A stretch of 64,000 nucleotides of DNA from Nocardioides luteus (GTDB taxonomy: Bacteria; Actinomycetota; Actinomycetes; Propionibacteriales; Nocardioidaceae), in contig NZ_JADOVJ010000001.1 in assembly GCF_015752315.1 (NCBI RefSeq), positions 2,534,501 to 2,598,500 on the forward strand. Reading direction: 5' to 3'. The first letter of the stretch is position 1, and every line of letters begins with the position of its first letter. Positions 49,782 through 60,014 of the stretch are shown here, piece after piece. A model generated the notes under the pieces. That model saw only the letters and a list, made by a program, of their open reading frames with translations, did not search any database and was not told the DNA's origin. Position numbers and translations under genes: made by a program.

Positions 49782-51056
49782 ATGCGGATCGCTCTGCTGT
49801 CGTATCGCAGCAAGCCGCACGTCGGCGGTCAAGGCGTCTATATCCGCCATCTGAGCCGGGAGCTCGCCAAGCTGGGGCACACCGTCGAGGTCTTCTCCGG
49901 TCAGCCCTATCCCGAGCTCGACCTCGAGGGGGAGGGTGTCACCCTCACCAAGGTGCCGAGCCTGGGGCTCTACGAGGAGCCCGACCCGTTCGGCAACCCG
50001 AGGCTCTCCGAGATCCGCGACCTGGTCGATGTCGAGGAGTGGGCGCGGATGCGCACGGGTGCCTTCCCGGAGCCGCTGACCTTCGCGAAGCGCGTCCTCA
50101 AGGTCCTGAAGGAGCGCACGGACGACTTCGACATCGTCCACGACAACCAGACGCTCGCCTTTCCGCTGCTGCGCGTCGAGCCCGACCTCGGTCTGCCACT
50201 GGTGACCACGATCCACCACCCGATCTCGTTCGACCGGCGCATCGAGCTGGAGAGTGCGGAGGGCTGGAAGAAGAAGTTCGGGGTCTGGCGCTGGTACTCG
50301 TTCGTGAAGATGCAGGCGAAGGTCGCCTCCCAGCTGCGGCACGTGATCACGCCCTCGGACAACTCCAAGCGCGACATCCTCACCGACTTCGGCGTCCCCA
50401 CGGACCGCGTGCAGACCGTGCACCTCGGTGTGCCGGAGGAGTTCGTCCCGCCGACCGGGCCCCGCGTCCAGGGCCGGATCCTGGCCATGGCCAGCGCCGA
50501 CGCCCCGCTGAAGGGCATCGCGTTCCTGCTCGAGGCCTTCGCCAAGCTGCGTACCGAACGCGACCTGGAGCTGGTCCTGGTCTCCAAGCCCAAGAAGGAC
50601 GGGCCGACCGAGCAGCTCATCGAGAAGCTGGCGATCAAGGACCACGTACGTTTCGTCAACGGCATCTCCGACGCCGAGCTCGTGGAGCTGATGGGCTCCG
50701 CGGAGATCGCCTGCGTGCCCTCGCTCTATGAGGGCTTCTCGCTGCCGACCGCCGAGCTGATGGCGTGCGGCACCCCGCTCGTCGTCTCTCGTGCCGGTGC
50801 GATCCCGGAGGTCGTCGGCCCCGACGACCTGTGCGCGAAGCTGGTCACCCCGGGCGACACCGAGGAGCTCGAGCAGGCCATCGCGGCGCTGCTCGACGAC
50901 CCCGAGCGCCGGGCCCGCTACTCGGCCGCCGGCCGTGCCCGGGTCGAGGAGCACTTCTCCTGGCACGCCGTCGCCGAGCGGATGACGGCCCTCTATCAGC
51001 AGTCCATCGACGAGTTCGGTCTCGACAAGCTCGACCAACGAAACGGAAGGAAGTGA
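49782..51056 (+). CDS. Glycosyltransferase family 4 protein
   Basis: 424 aa GT-B retaining glycosyltransferase: RIALLSYRSKPHVGGQGVYIRHLSRELAKLGHTVEVFSG acceptor-side start, HHPISFDRR, ITPSDNSKRDI, VHLGVPEEF, and the E-x7-E motif EGFSLPTAE (E317 and E325) followed by LMACGTPLVVSRAGAIPEVVG. ATG 49782 is preceded by GGGAGGTG. First gene of GT4-methyltransferase-alpha/alpha-barrel (3-nt and 7-nt gaps). The KstR-type box at 49734 suggests steroid- or lipid-responsive expression. Acceptor unknown. Confidence 0.88.
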   Translation: MRIALLSYRSKPHVGGQGVYIRHLSRELAKLGHTVEVFSGQPYPELDLEGEGVTLTKVPSLGLYEEPDPFGNPRLSEIRDLVDVEEWARMRTGAFPEPLTFAKRVLKVLKERTDDFDIVHDNQTLAFPLLRVEPDLGLPLVTTIHHPISFDRRIELESAEGWKKKFGVWRWYSFVKMQAKVASQLRHVITPSDNSKRDILTDFGVPTDRVQTVHLGVPEEFVPPTGPRVQGRILAMASADAPLKGIAFLLEAFAKLRTERDLELVLVSKPKKDGPTEQLIEKLAIKDHVRFVNGISDAELVELMGSAEIACVPSLYEGFSLPTAELMACGTPLVVSRAGAIPEVVGPDDLCAKLVTPGDTEELEQAIAALLDDPERRARYSAAGRARVEEHFSWHAVAERMTALYQQSIDEFGLDKLDQRNGRK

Positions 51057-51059
51057 GCC

Positions 51060-51827
51060 GTGCTCACCGTTGACTTCGACCGCCTTGGCCTGAAGGCCGG
51101 AGAGCGCGTGCTCGACATGGGTGCCGGCGGTGGCCGGCACGCCTTCGAGATGTACCGCCGCGGCGCCGACGTGATCGCGTTCGACCAGGACGCCGAGGAG
51201 CTCGCCAAGGTCTCGGAGTGGTTCTTCGCGATGCGCGACGAGGCCCCCGCGGGCGCCAACGCGGAGGTCAAGGAGGGCGACGCGCTGTCGCTGCCGTTCG
51301 CCGACGGTGAGTTCGACCGGATCGTCGCGGCCGAGGTGCTCGAGCACATCCACCACGACGTCGACGCCATCAAGGAGCTCGTCCGGGTGCTCCGCCCCGG
51401 TGGCACCCTCGCGATCTCGGTGCCGCGCTGGCTGCCCGAGGTCGTCAACTGGAAGCTCTCCGCGGACTACCACAACACCACCGGCGGTCACATCCGTATC
51501 TACACCGACCACGAGCTCATCGACAAGGTCACCAAGGCCGGCCGCCCCAACGACGGCACACCGGGTGACGCGATGATCTTCGAGGGCAAGTCCTACGCCC
51601 ACGGTCTGCACGCGCCCTACTGGTGGCTCAAGTCGGCCGTCGGCGTCGACAACGACAAGCACGTCCTGGTGAAGGCCTATCACCAGCTCCTGGTCTGGGA
51701 GATCATGAAGAACCCGCTCCCGCTGCGGCTCGCCGGCAAGGTCCTCGACCCGGTGATCGGCAAGAGCATGGTCCTCTACTTCCGCAAGCCGGGCCCCATC
51801 GCCTCGGACCCGAACTCGGCCGGCTGA
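51060..51827 (+). CDS. Class I SAM-dependent methyltransferase
   Basis: 255 aa from GTG 51060. Motif I VLDMGAGGGRHAFEMYRRGADVIAFD, then EGDALSLPFADGEFDRIVAAEVLEHIHHD and LVRVLRPGGTLAISVPRWLPE. C-terminal half ends in a long lipid-methyltransferase-like helical part (KAYHQLLVWEIMKNPLPLRL). Second gene of the GT4 operon; it may methylate the glycosylated product. Confidence 0.85.
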   Translation: MLTVDFDRLGLKAGERVLDMGAGGGRHAFEMYRRGADVIAFDQDAEELAKVSEWFFAMRDEAPAGANAEVKEGDALSLPFADGEFDRIVAAEVLEHIHHDVDAIKELVRVLRPGGTLAISVPRWLPEVVNWKLSADYHNTTGGHIRIYTDHELIDKVTKAGRPNDGTPGDAMIFEGKSYAHGLHAPYWWLKSAVGVDNDKHVLVKAYHQLLVWEIMKNPLPLRLAGKVLDPVIGKSMVLYFRKPGPIASDPNSAG

Positions 51828-51834
51828 TTCTCGG

Positions 51835-53562
<1,728 letters not shown>

Positions 53563-53599
53563 CTAGCCGAGCCGTCGCTCGTCGGTGACAATCCGGTGC

Positions 53600-54160
53600 A
53601 TGACGAACATCGAGGAGGCCGCGACGGGATCGGCCGGGCACTCGGTGCTGGTCATCCCGGTGCCTGCGCTGGAGACGTACGTCCTGGAGCGCACGCGCCA
53701 CTACGACGACTCGTTCGTCTCGACCGACCCGGCGTTCGTCCACGCGCACATCACGCTGCTCGCGCCGTTCCTCGCCTCGCCCACGAGCGACGATCTGGAT
53801 CTGGTCGAGAAGATCGCGGCCGCGGCGCCGGCGTTCGATTTCGTTCTCGAGGACGTACGCCTCTTCGCCGGGGGCACGATCTATCTGCACCCCGAGCCCG
53901 CGGAGCCGTTCGCCGCGTTGACCGCTGAGCTGAGCGCGGCGTTCCCGCAGTGTCCGCCCTATGCGGGGCTCTTCGAGCCGGTGCCGCACCTCACGGTCGA
54001 CCACGTCGCCGGGGGAGTGGATCTCGACTCGACGCGTACGTCCCTGGCGCCGCTCCTGCCGGCGCGGTGTCGCGCGGACCGGATCAGCCTGCAGTGGTAC
54101 GCGAACCACGGCTGTCGTGTGATCGCCGAATGGTCGCTCGGCGGGCCGCCGGCGCTGTGA
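53600..54160 (+). CDS. 2H phosphoesterase / 2'-5' RNA ligase-like protein
   Basis: 186 aa from ATG 53600. Two H-x-T motifs in symmetric halves: VHAHITLLAPF and VPHLTVDH. This is the 2H phosphoesterase fold, which hydrolyses cyclic nucleotides or RNA 2',3'-cyclic ends. No partner RNA-repair gene nearby. Single gene; stop is 8 nt from the stop of the convergent J-domain gene. Confidence 0.85.
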   Translation: MTNIEEAATGSAGHSVLVIPVPALETYVLERTRHYDDSFVSTDPAFVHAHITLLAPFLASPTSDDLDLVEKIAAAAPAFDFVLEDVRLFAGGTIYLHPEPAEPFAALTAELSAAFPQCPPYAGLFEPVPHLTVDHVAGGVDLDSTRTSLAPLLPARCRADRISLQWYANHGCRVIAEWSLGGPPAL

Positions 54161-54167
54161 CCGCTCG

Positions 54168-55067
54168 TCAGGGTGCGGGTGCGGACATCGCCTGCATCAC
54201 GTAGCCGATCGCGACCAGGATGGTCAGGCTGCTGATGGCGATGCCGGCGATCGCGGCCCAGCGGCCGCGACGCTTGTCGTCGGCCGTGCGGTACAGGCCG
54301 ATGATGCCGAGGATGAACCCGAGCGGGCCGCACATCAGCACGCTCGCGATCAACGAGGCGACCGAGACGCCGTCGAGCGGCACCGCGTAGAGCGACCAGG
54401 CGTTGGTCGGCTTCCTGGTCGCCGCGGCCGGAGGCGGCGTCGGCGTCACCGGCTGCGGGTTGGCCGGCTGAGGATTCGGAGCCTGGGGGCTGGGTGCCGT
54501 CGCCTGGATGGTGGGCTGTGGCCGGGGCGTCTCAGGTGCCGCAGGCGGTGGCGTGGGCGGTGCGGGGCGCTGGCGCGCCGACAGCGCGGGGTTCGCCGCA
54601 CGAGCCTGCCGGGTGGCCTGGCGCAGTCGGCTGACCGAGGGGCGCACCCGGGCCGGTGGGGGTGGCACCGTGCCCGAGGCGCTGCCGGCGGCCGGGGCGG
54701 GGCGAGGCGTGCTGCTGCCCCACTCTGCTCGCCAGCGGCGGTCACGGCTGAGCGGCGGAGCGGAAGGAGCCGACTCAGGCGTGGACGCCGTGGACGCCGC
54801 GGACGGCGTGGGCGCAGCAGGACCAGGGGGAGCGGCCGTCCGGCGGCGCCGGGCGAGCTCCTCGTCGAGCGTCGCACGGGCGACCGGGTCGAGCAGTACG
54901 TCGCGCGCCCGGTTGATCCGCATCATCAGCTCGCCGTCGGCAGCCCGGCCGCCACGGTCGGGATGGAACTGCTTCGCGAGCTCCCGGTGGCGTGCCCGCA
55001 CCGCCGCATCGTCCGCGTCCGGGGCGACCTGGAGCACGGAATAGGCGTCGATGAACTTCCCGCTCAC
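54168..55067 (-). CDS. J-domain protein with proline-rich linker and membrane anchor
   Basis: 299 aa. Residues 5-70 are a DnaJ domain with the H35-P36-D37 triad (AYSVLQVAPDADDAAVRARHREL...FHPDRGG). Residues about 75-215 are a low-complexity Pro/Ala linker. Two hydrophobic helices follow (VASLIASVLMCGPLGFILGIIGLY; WAAIAGIAISSLTILVAIGYVM), a DUF4190-like pair. Probably a DnaK co-chaperone tethered to the membrane; client unknown. Confidence 0.87.
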   Translation of the reverse strand: MSGKFIDAYSVLQVAPDADDAAVRARHRELAKQFHPDRGGRAADGELMMRINRARDVLLDPVARATLDEELARRRRTAAPPGPAAPTPSAASTASTPESAPSAPPLSRDRRWRAEWGSSTPRPAPAAGSASGTVPPPPARVRPSVSRLRQATRQARAANPALSARQRPAPPTPPPAAPETPRPQPTIQATAPSPQAPNPQPANPQPVTPTPPPAAATRKPTNAWSLYAVPLDGVSVASLIASVLMCGPLGFILGIIGLYRTADDKRRGRWAAIAGIAISSLTILVAIGYVMQAMSAPAP

Positions 55068-55206
55068 TCAACGCCCCCCACGCACAGTCCTTCGGTTGTC
55101 GGCCTCGACCCCCGGGCTCTTCCTCACCCGGTGCCTCACAAATCCCAGAGCAGTGAAATCCTAGAGCAGTAGCGGCGAGATGCTGGTTTCGCCACGGGAA
55201 ATTGAC

Positions 55207-55234
55207 CGAGGGCCGCCCAGGTGGGCGGCCCTCG
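55207..55234 (-). terminator. Hairpin terminator downstream of tRNA-Gly
   Basis: Perfect 12-bp stem CGAGGGCCGCCC/GGGCGGCCCTCG with a 4-nt loop, followed on the minus strand by TCAATTT, about 30 nt beyond the tRNA 3' end. Confidence 0.8.
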
Positions 55235-55266
55235 CTCTACGAAATCTTCGCCTCCGGCGAAAGTGG

Positions 55267-55339
55267 AGCGGACGACGAGGCTCGAACTCGCGACCTCAAC
55301 CTTGGCAAGGTTGCGCTCTACCAACTGAGCTACGTCCGC
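55267..55339 (-). tRNA. tRNA-Gly (anticodon GCC)
   Basis: 73 nt on the minus strand folding into a complete cloverleaf: 7-bp acceptor GCGGACG/CGTCCGC, D-arm GCTC...GAGC, anticodon arm CAACC-TTGCCAA-GGTTG with anticodon GCC, 5-nt variable loop, and T-arm with TTCGAGC. Discriminator base is U and CCA is not encoded. No other tRNA is adjacent. Confidence 0.95.
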
Positions 55340-55397
55340 TTGCGAGAAGAAACAGTAGCGGATGTGGTCGGCAGAGCTCCAACTGGGGTCCCGCGTG

Positions 55398-56492
55398 TCA
55401 TGAACCCGCTTCGGGCGCATCGGCCGGTGGCGTACGCCGCTCGAGCTGCTCCACGAGCTGGGTGACCTGGGCCTGGTGTGCGGCTCTCAGGTCGTCGAGC
55501 CGCTCAGCCACGTGGGCACGTTCGCGGTCCAGCTCCGCGCGGGCGGCGTCCCGGTCCGCCTTGGCCGCGGCCTCGCTGCCGCGCAGGTCGGCGATCCTGT
55601 CCCGAAGCGCGTCGATCTGCTCGCGGGCCGCGTCGCGCTGCGTACGCAGCCCCGCGCTCGTCGCCTCCGCGCCGGCGACCGCCTTCTCGGCGGCCTTCTT
55701 CTCGGCGATCAGCTGCTCCTGCATTCGTGCCACGGCCTTCTCGGCTTGGTCGGCTCGCGCGGTCTCGCTGCGCCGGCGCTGCACCGCTGAGTCGTGCTCG
55801 GCCTGCAGCCGGTCGAGTCTCTCGGCCAGTCCCGCGCGGGCGGACGCCGTCTCGGCGAGGCTCTTCTCGAGCGAGGCGATCGTCGCGGCGGCGGTCTCGG
55901 CCGCGGCTCGCTCGTCCGACTCGGCTTGCTCCAAGGCCGCCTGAGCGGCCTGACGGGACTCCTCGGCTGCGGCGGTGGCAGCAAGCGCCTGCCTCAGGAT
56001 CTCGGCCGATCGTTCGGACTCCTCCGATGCCTCCGCAGCCGCGGCATCGGCCTCGTCGCGCTCCGCCTCAGCCGCGCGCTGGGCCTGCTCGGCGCGGACC
56101 GCACGGGCGGTGGCTGCGGCGATCTGCTCCTGTGCCTCGCTCTGCACCGTGGCGATCTGGGCCTCGGCGGCGGTCAAGTCGCCGAGTGTGCGCAGCTCCT
56201 CGAGTGCCTTCGGAAGCTGGTCGAGGAACCGGTCGGCGAGCTGGGTGAGCTGCGTGGTGATCTCGGCGGCGCGTTGCTGTGCGGCCTGCACCGGCCGAGC
56301 GGTCTCCTCGGGCGGCCGCGACTCCGCGAGCCGCTGCAGGCGCTTCCGCTCGCGCCAGGCGGCGGCCCGGTTGTGGGCGGGGTCGTCGCAGTACTCCGGC
56401 GGCCGGCCGCTCCCGCTCTCCGACACCGCAGCTGGCAGGGGACAGCCGGGGAAACGGCAGAGCTTCTCGTCGACCGCGATCGTTTCCGTCAT
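55398..56492 (-). CDS. Zinc-finger coiled-coil protein (KfrA-like architecture)
   Basis: 364 aa. N-terminal putative zinc site C12-x4-C17-x17-C35-x4-H40 followed by a basic helix (RAAAWRERKRLQR). From about residue 65 to 350 the sequence is an unbroken Ala/Glu/Arg-rich coiled coil. DNA-binding head plus long alanine-rich coil is the architecture of plasmid KfrA-type proteins, but the head here is a zinc finger, not the KfrA fold. Divergent from a tyrosine-recombinase gene with 102 bp between starts. Tandem GACGAAA repeats at 56509-56522 and an inverse TTTCCGTC at 56483-56490 next to the start may be its own sites. Confidence 0.75.
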   Translation of the reverse strand: MTETIAVDEKLCRFPGCPLPAAVSESGSGRPPEYCDDPAHNRAAAWRERKRLQRLAESRPPEETARPVQAAQQRAAEITTQLTQLADRFLDQLPKALEELRTLGDLTAAEAQIATVQSEAQEQIAAATARAVRAEQAQRAAEAERDEADAAAAEASEESERSAEILRQALAATAAAEESRQAAQAALEQAESDERAAAETAAATIASLEKSLAETASARAGLAERLDRLQAEHDSAVQRRRSETARADQAEKAVARMQEQLIAEKKAAEKAVAGAEATSAGLRTQRDAAREQIDALRDRIADLRGSEAAAKADRDAARAELDRERAHVAERLDDLRAAHQAQVTQLVEQLERRTPPADAPEAGS

Positions 56493-56562
56493 TGCGTCAT
56501 CGTAGCGTGACGAAAGACGAAACGGATACTCAATAGACGTTCAAATGAGATACCGAGAGGAC

Positions 56563-56590
56563 ACACAACATAACCGGCATTATGATGTGT
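56563..56590. other. dif-like tyrosine-recombinase core site
   Basis: 28 bp in the 11-6-11 layout of Xer sites: left arm ACACAACATAA (56563-56573), centre CCGGCA, right arm TTATGATGTGT (56580-56590). The CATAA/TTATG pair flanking six bases is the same as in E. coli dif. The arms are inverted repeats with one mismatch in 11. It overlaps a TATGAT -10-like hexamer (56581-56586) of the recombinase gene that starts at 56595. Confidence 0.65.
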
Positions 56591-56594
56591 GCTT

Positions 56595-57557
56595 GTGAGC
56601 GCGATCGAGCCCCGTCCGCAGACCCCCAGCACAGCCCTCGCGGTGACGGAATCCGTCAAAGAGCTGTTCCTCGAGGACCTGAACGAGCTGCCCCGGGAGA
56701 AGAGGGCCGAAGCGCTCGCCCGCAGGTTTCTCCTCTCCTACGCAGGACACACCCGCGCTGCGTACGCACGAGACCTCGCCGACTGGTTCGGCTGGTGCGC
56801 GGCCCTGGAGATCGACCCGCTCGCCGCCAACCGGGCGATGGTGGACGGCTACGCCCGCCACCTGGAGACCCGGCGGAGCCCGGCGACGATCGCCCGACGG
56901 CTCTCCGCGATTGCCGGCTTCTACCGCTACGGCGTCGCGGAGGACGTCCTGAGCGCCTCGCCGGCCCAGCACATCAAGCGCCCCAAGACAAGCAACGACT
57001 CCCAGACCCTGGGCATGGACAGGGGAGAGGCCAGGGCATTCCTCGCCGCGGCTCGTGAGCACTCCAGCCGCGCCGCGGCGCTGGTGACGCTGCTGCTCCA
57101 CGACGGCCTGCGCATCTCCGAGGCGCTGGGCGCGGACGTGACCGACCTCAGCCACTCCCGCGGCCACCGCATCTTGACGATCACCCGCAAGGGAGGCGCC
57201 CGGCGGGACGTCGTCCTCAACCCCGCGACCTCGCAGGCCCTCGACGCCTACCTGGACGCCCGGGTCGACGGGCCTGTCTTCGTGACGAGCACCGGCAACC
57301 GCTGGCACCGCTCGGAGGCGTTCCGCCTGATCCGCCGCCTCGGCGCGTCAGCGGGCATCGAGCACGGCGACAAGCTCTCCCCGCACAGCCTGCGCCACAC
57401 CTTCGTCACCCTGGCCCGCGAAGCCGGAGTACCCCTCGAGGACGTCCAGGACGCCGCGGGTCACGCCGACCCTCGCACCACCCGCCGCTACGACCGCGGC
57501 CGCCACAACCTCGACCGCCACCCCGCCTACGCGCTGGGTGCCTTCCTCGCCGACTGA
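56595..57557 (+). CDS. Tyrosine recombinase (Xer-like integrase)
   Basis: 320 aa from GTG 56595 (GTG 56589 lies within the dif-like site). N-terminal SAM-like core-binding domain (HTRAAYARDLADWFGWCAALE; RRSPATIARRLSAIAGFYRYGV). Catalytic domain with full set R173 (DGLRISEA), K199 (TRKGG), H264-x2-R267 (HSLRH), H290 (GHADPRTTRRY) and Y299. Length matches XerC/XerD-size enzymes rather than phage integrases with arm-binding domains. Probably leaderless (TATGAT at 56581-56586, no ribosome site), with the promoter inside the candidate recombination site, which suggests autoregulation by site binding. Confidence 0.92.
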   Translation: MSAIEPRPQTPSTALAVTESVKELFLEDLNELPREKRAEALARRFLLSYAGHTRAAYARDLADWFGWCAALEIDPLAANRAMVDGYARHLETRRSPATIARRLSAIAGFYRYGVAEDVLSASPAQHIKRPKTSNDSQTLGMDRGEARAFLAAAREHSSRAAALVTLLLHDGLRISEALGADVTDLSHSRGHRILTITRKGGARRDVVLNPATSQALDAYLDARVDGPVFVTSTGNRWHRSEAFRLIRRLGASAGIEHGDKLSPHSLRHTFVTLAREAGVPLEDVQDAAGHADPRTTRRYDRGRHNLDRHPAYALGAFLAD

Positions 57558-57638
57558 GAGTGAGCAGACCCTCCCCAACCACGCCTTCGCGGCGGTAGCC
57601 TTCCGAGAGCCCGTCAACGCTGACGAAGGAGATCCGGT

Positions 57639-59222
57639 ATGAGCCAGGAACTGACCAGCGACTACGTGGTGGTGGGGGCCGGATCCTCGGGGGCGGTGCT
57701 CGCGGCGAGGCTCAGCGAGGACCCGAGCGTGCGGGTGACGCTGCTCGAGGCAGGTCCGCGCGACAAGGGCATGAACATCCACATCCCCGCGGCGTTCTCG
57801 AAGCTCTTCCGGAGCGAGCACGACTGGGACTACTCCACCGAGCCGCAGCCCGAGCTCGGCGGCCGCCGGATCTATTGGCCGCGCGGTCGGATGCTGGGCG
57901 GCAGCTCCTCGATGAACGCGATGATGTGGGTCAAGGGGTTGCAGGCCGACTACGAGGAGTGGGGCGTTGCCGCCGGACCCGAGTGGGGGTGGGACGCCGT
58001 CAAGAAGGCCTACGCGAAGCTCGAGGACGTCGAGGACGCCACCGCGCTCGACGGCACCGGCGGCCCCGTCCGCGTGGAGCGGCAGCGGAGCCCGCGCCCC
58101 TACACCGAGTCCTTCCTCCAGGCCGCCGAGCAGGCCGGCTTCACCCGCGGACGGGCCAACGGCCCCAACCCCGAGGCGTACGTCGAGACCATGGTCACCC
58201 AGCGCCGCGGCGCCCGGTGGAGCACCGCCGCGGCCTACCTCAAGCCCGCCGCCAGACGCGGCAACCTGAACGTGGTCACCGGCGCCCAGGTCTCCCGGGT
58301 GACCTTCGACGGACGCCGCGCGACCGGTGTCGAAGCCGTCATCGACGGCCAGCAGACGATGGTCACCGCCCGGCGCGAGGTGATCCTCTCCGGCGGCGCC
58401 ATCAACACCCCGCAGCTGCTGATGCTCTCCGGGATCGGGCCGGCCGCCCACCTGAAGGACCTCGGCATCGAGATCGTCCAGGACGCCACGGAGGTGGGGG
58501 AGAACCTCACCGACCACCTCGTCGCCGGCCTCGGCTGGGAGGTCGAGCAGGGCTCGCTCGCGACCGCGGAGTCGCTACGCCACCTGGCCAACTACCTGCT
58601 GCGCCGGCGCGGGATGCTCACCTCCAACGTCGGTGAGGCCTACGGCTTCCTCCGTTCGCGTCCCGACCTGGCGGCGCCCGACATCGAGATGATCTTCGCC
58701 CCGGTCGGCTTCTTCGACGAGGGCCTGGTGCCGTTCGTGGGCGAGGCGGTCGTCGCCGGTCCGATCCTGGTCGACCCGGCCAGCCGCGGCCGGATCACGC
58801 TCGCCTCCGCGGATCCCGCCGCCAAGGCGCTCATCGACCCGCGCTATCTCTCCGACCCCGAGGGCAGGGACCGCGCCGCGATGGTCGAGGGCGTCCGGGC
58901 CGCGCTGGACATCGCCTCGCAGCCCGCGCTCAAGCCGATCCTCGGCGAGCTCCTGCGTCCCGAGCTCCCGGCGGACTCGTCCGCGGAGGAGGTCGCCGAC
59001 GCGCTCCTAACCCGTCACGCCCACACCCTCTACCACCCGACCGGCACCTGCCGGATGGGCACGGACGAGGCGAGCGTGGTGGATCCGAGTTTGCGCGTAC
59101 GCGGCGTCGAAGGCCTCCGCGTCGCCGACGCCTCGATCATGCCGAGGATCGTGCGTGGCCACACCAACGCGCCGGCGATCATGATCGGCGAGCGTGCCGC
59201 GGAGATCATCAGGGGCGCCTGA
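57639..59222 (+). CDS. GMC-family FAD oxidoreductase
   Basis: 527 aa. N-terminal FAD site [58 protein letters not shown] (GMC signature 2), VGENLTDH, and C-terminal active-site region [13 protein letters not shown] with the second catalytic residue in [15 protein letters not shown]. The general layout is choline-dehydrogenase-like; alcohol, glucose or cholesterol-type substrates cannot be told apart here. AAGGAG precedes the ATG. Single gene. Confidence 0.88.
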   Translation: MSQELTSDYVVVGAGSSGAVLAARLSEDPSVRVTLLEAGPRDKGMNIHIPAAFSKLFRSEHDWDYSTEPQPELGGRRIYWPRGRMLGGSSSMNAMMWVKGLQADYEEWGVAAGPEWGWDAVKKAYAKLEDVEDATALDGTGGPVRVERQRSPRPYTESFLQAAEQAGFTRGRANGPNPEAYVETMVTQRRGARWSTAAAYLKPAARRGNLNVVTGAQVSRVTFDGRRATGVEAVIDGQQTMVTARREVILSGGAINTPQLLMLSGIGPAAHLKDLGIEIVQDATEVGENLTDHLVAGLGWEVEQGSLATAESLRHLANYLLRRRGMLTSNVGEAYGFLRSRPDLAAPDIEMIFAPVGFFDEGLVPFVGEAVVAGPILVDPASRGRITLASADPAAKALIDPRYLSDPEGRDRAAMVEGVRAALDIASQPALKPILGELLRPELPADSSAEEVADALLTRHAHTLYHPTGTCRMGTDEASVVDPSLRVRGVEGLRVADASIMPRIVRGHTNAPAIMIGERAAEIIRGA

Positions 59223-59240
59223 GGTCATCCGGTGGGGGGG

Positions 59241-60014
59241 TCAGGTCAGCGAGGCCGCGGCGACCGCGGTGTCGTCGCCGTCGAGGGTGATCTCGACCCG
59301 CTCGACGTCGGCGATCGGCACCGCCGAGGAGGCGTCCAGCCCGAGCGTCTCCCCGCCCGACCAGGTCCAGGAACCGGCGACGGTGCGCGCCCCGTCGCGG
59401 CGGACCAGCACCAGGTCGTACGTCACCGGCTCGCCCGGATAGTCGGACTGCGGCGGCTGGCTCTTCCCGGGCTTGGGCGGGTAGTGGCAGCTCCACTTGA
59501 GCTTGGTGCCCCACGAGGTCGGGGTGACGACGAGCTGGGCCCACATGTCGACGCTGCCCACGGGGCGCAGGTCGACGGTGCGTACGTTTGCGCCTGCGGA
59601 GCCCGACGGCGTCGCAGAGGCCGAGGGCGCGGCGAGCGGCTCCTGGCTCCCGTCGCGGCCGAGCAGCAGCCCCCCGATGGCCGTGCCGCCGGCGAGAAGG
59701 ACGACGGCGGCCGCGGCCGCGAACGCCCGGCGGCGCAGTCGCGACCTGCGTACCGCCCCGGCCAGCTCGGCGAGCGGAGGCGGCACGGCCTCGGTGGCGG
59801 TGTCCTCCAGGAGCTCCTCGGCCTCCTCGCGGGAGAGTGCCCCGAGCAGCCCCGGCATCCCGGCGAGCTCGGCGACGGCGGCGCGGCACACACTGCAGGT
59901 GGTCAGGTGGCGCTCGAACGCCCTGCGGTCGCTCGGGCTCAGCGCCCCGAGAACGTAGGACGCGTCCCAGTCGGCGAACGTCTCGTGTCCGGAGGCGTCG
60001 ACGTGGTCGTTCAT
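59241..60014 (-). CDS. Membrane-bound anti-sigma factor with zinc motif
   Basis: 257 aa from ATG 60014 (ATGA overlap with the sigma gene). N-terminal anti-sigma domain with H36-x3-C40-x2-C43 (the ZAS zinc motif), one transmembrane helix (about 90-113: AFAAAAAVVLLAGGTAIGGLLLG), and an extracytoplasmic RskA-like C-terminal domain (SVDMWAQLVVTPTSWGTKLKWSC). Sequesters the sigma factor at the membrane. Last gene of the yceI-sigma-anti-sigma operon. Confidence 0.88.
   Translation of the reverse strand: MNDHVDASGHETFADWDASYVLGALSPSDRRAFERHLTTCSVCRAAVAELAGMPGLLGALSREEAEELLEDTATEAVPPPLAELAGAVRRSRLRRRAFAAAAAVVLLAGGTAIGGLLLGRDGSQEPLAAPSASATPSGSAGANVRTVDLRPVGSVDMWAQLVVTPTSWGTKLKWSCHYPPKPGKSQPPQSDYPGEPVTYDLVLVRRDGARTVAGSWTWSGGETLGLDASSAVPIADVERVEITLDGDDTAVAAASLT

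Noticed and set aside
55147..57557. Integrative element using tRNA-Gly as attachment site for the tyrosine recombinase
   Set aside because: The recombinase lies on the 5' side of the tRNA, no duplicate of the tRNA 3' end was found in the window, and flanking genes look native. The short AGAGCAGT direct repeat (55147 and 55163) is unrelated to the tRNA end.
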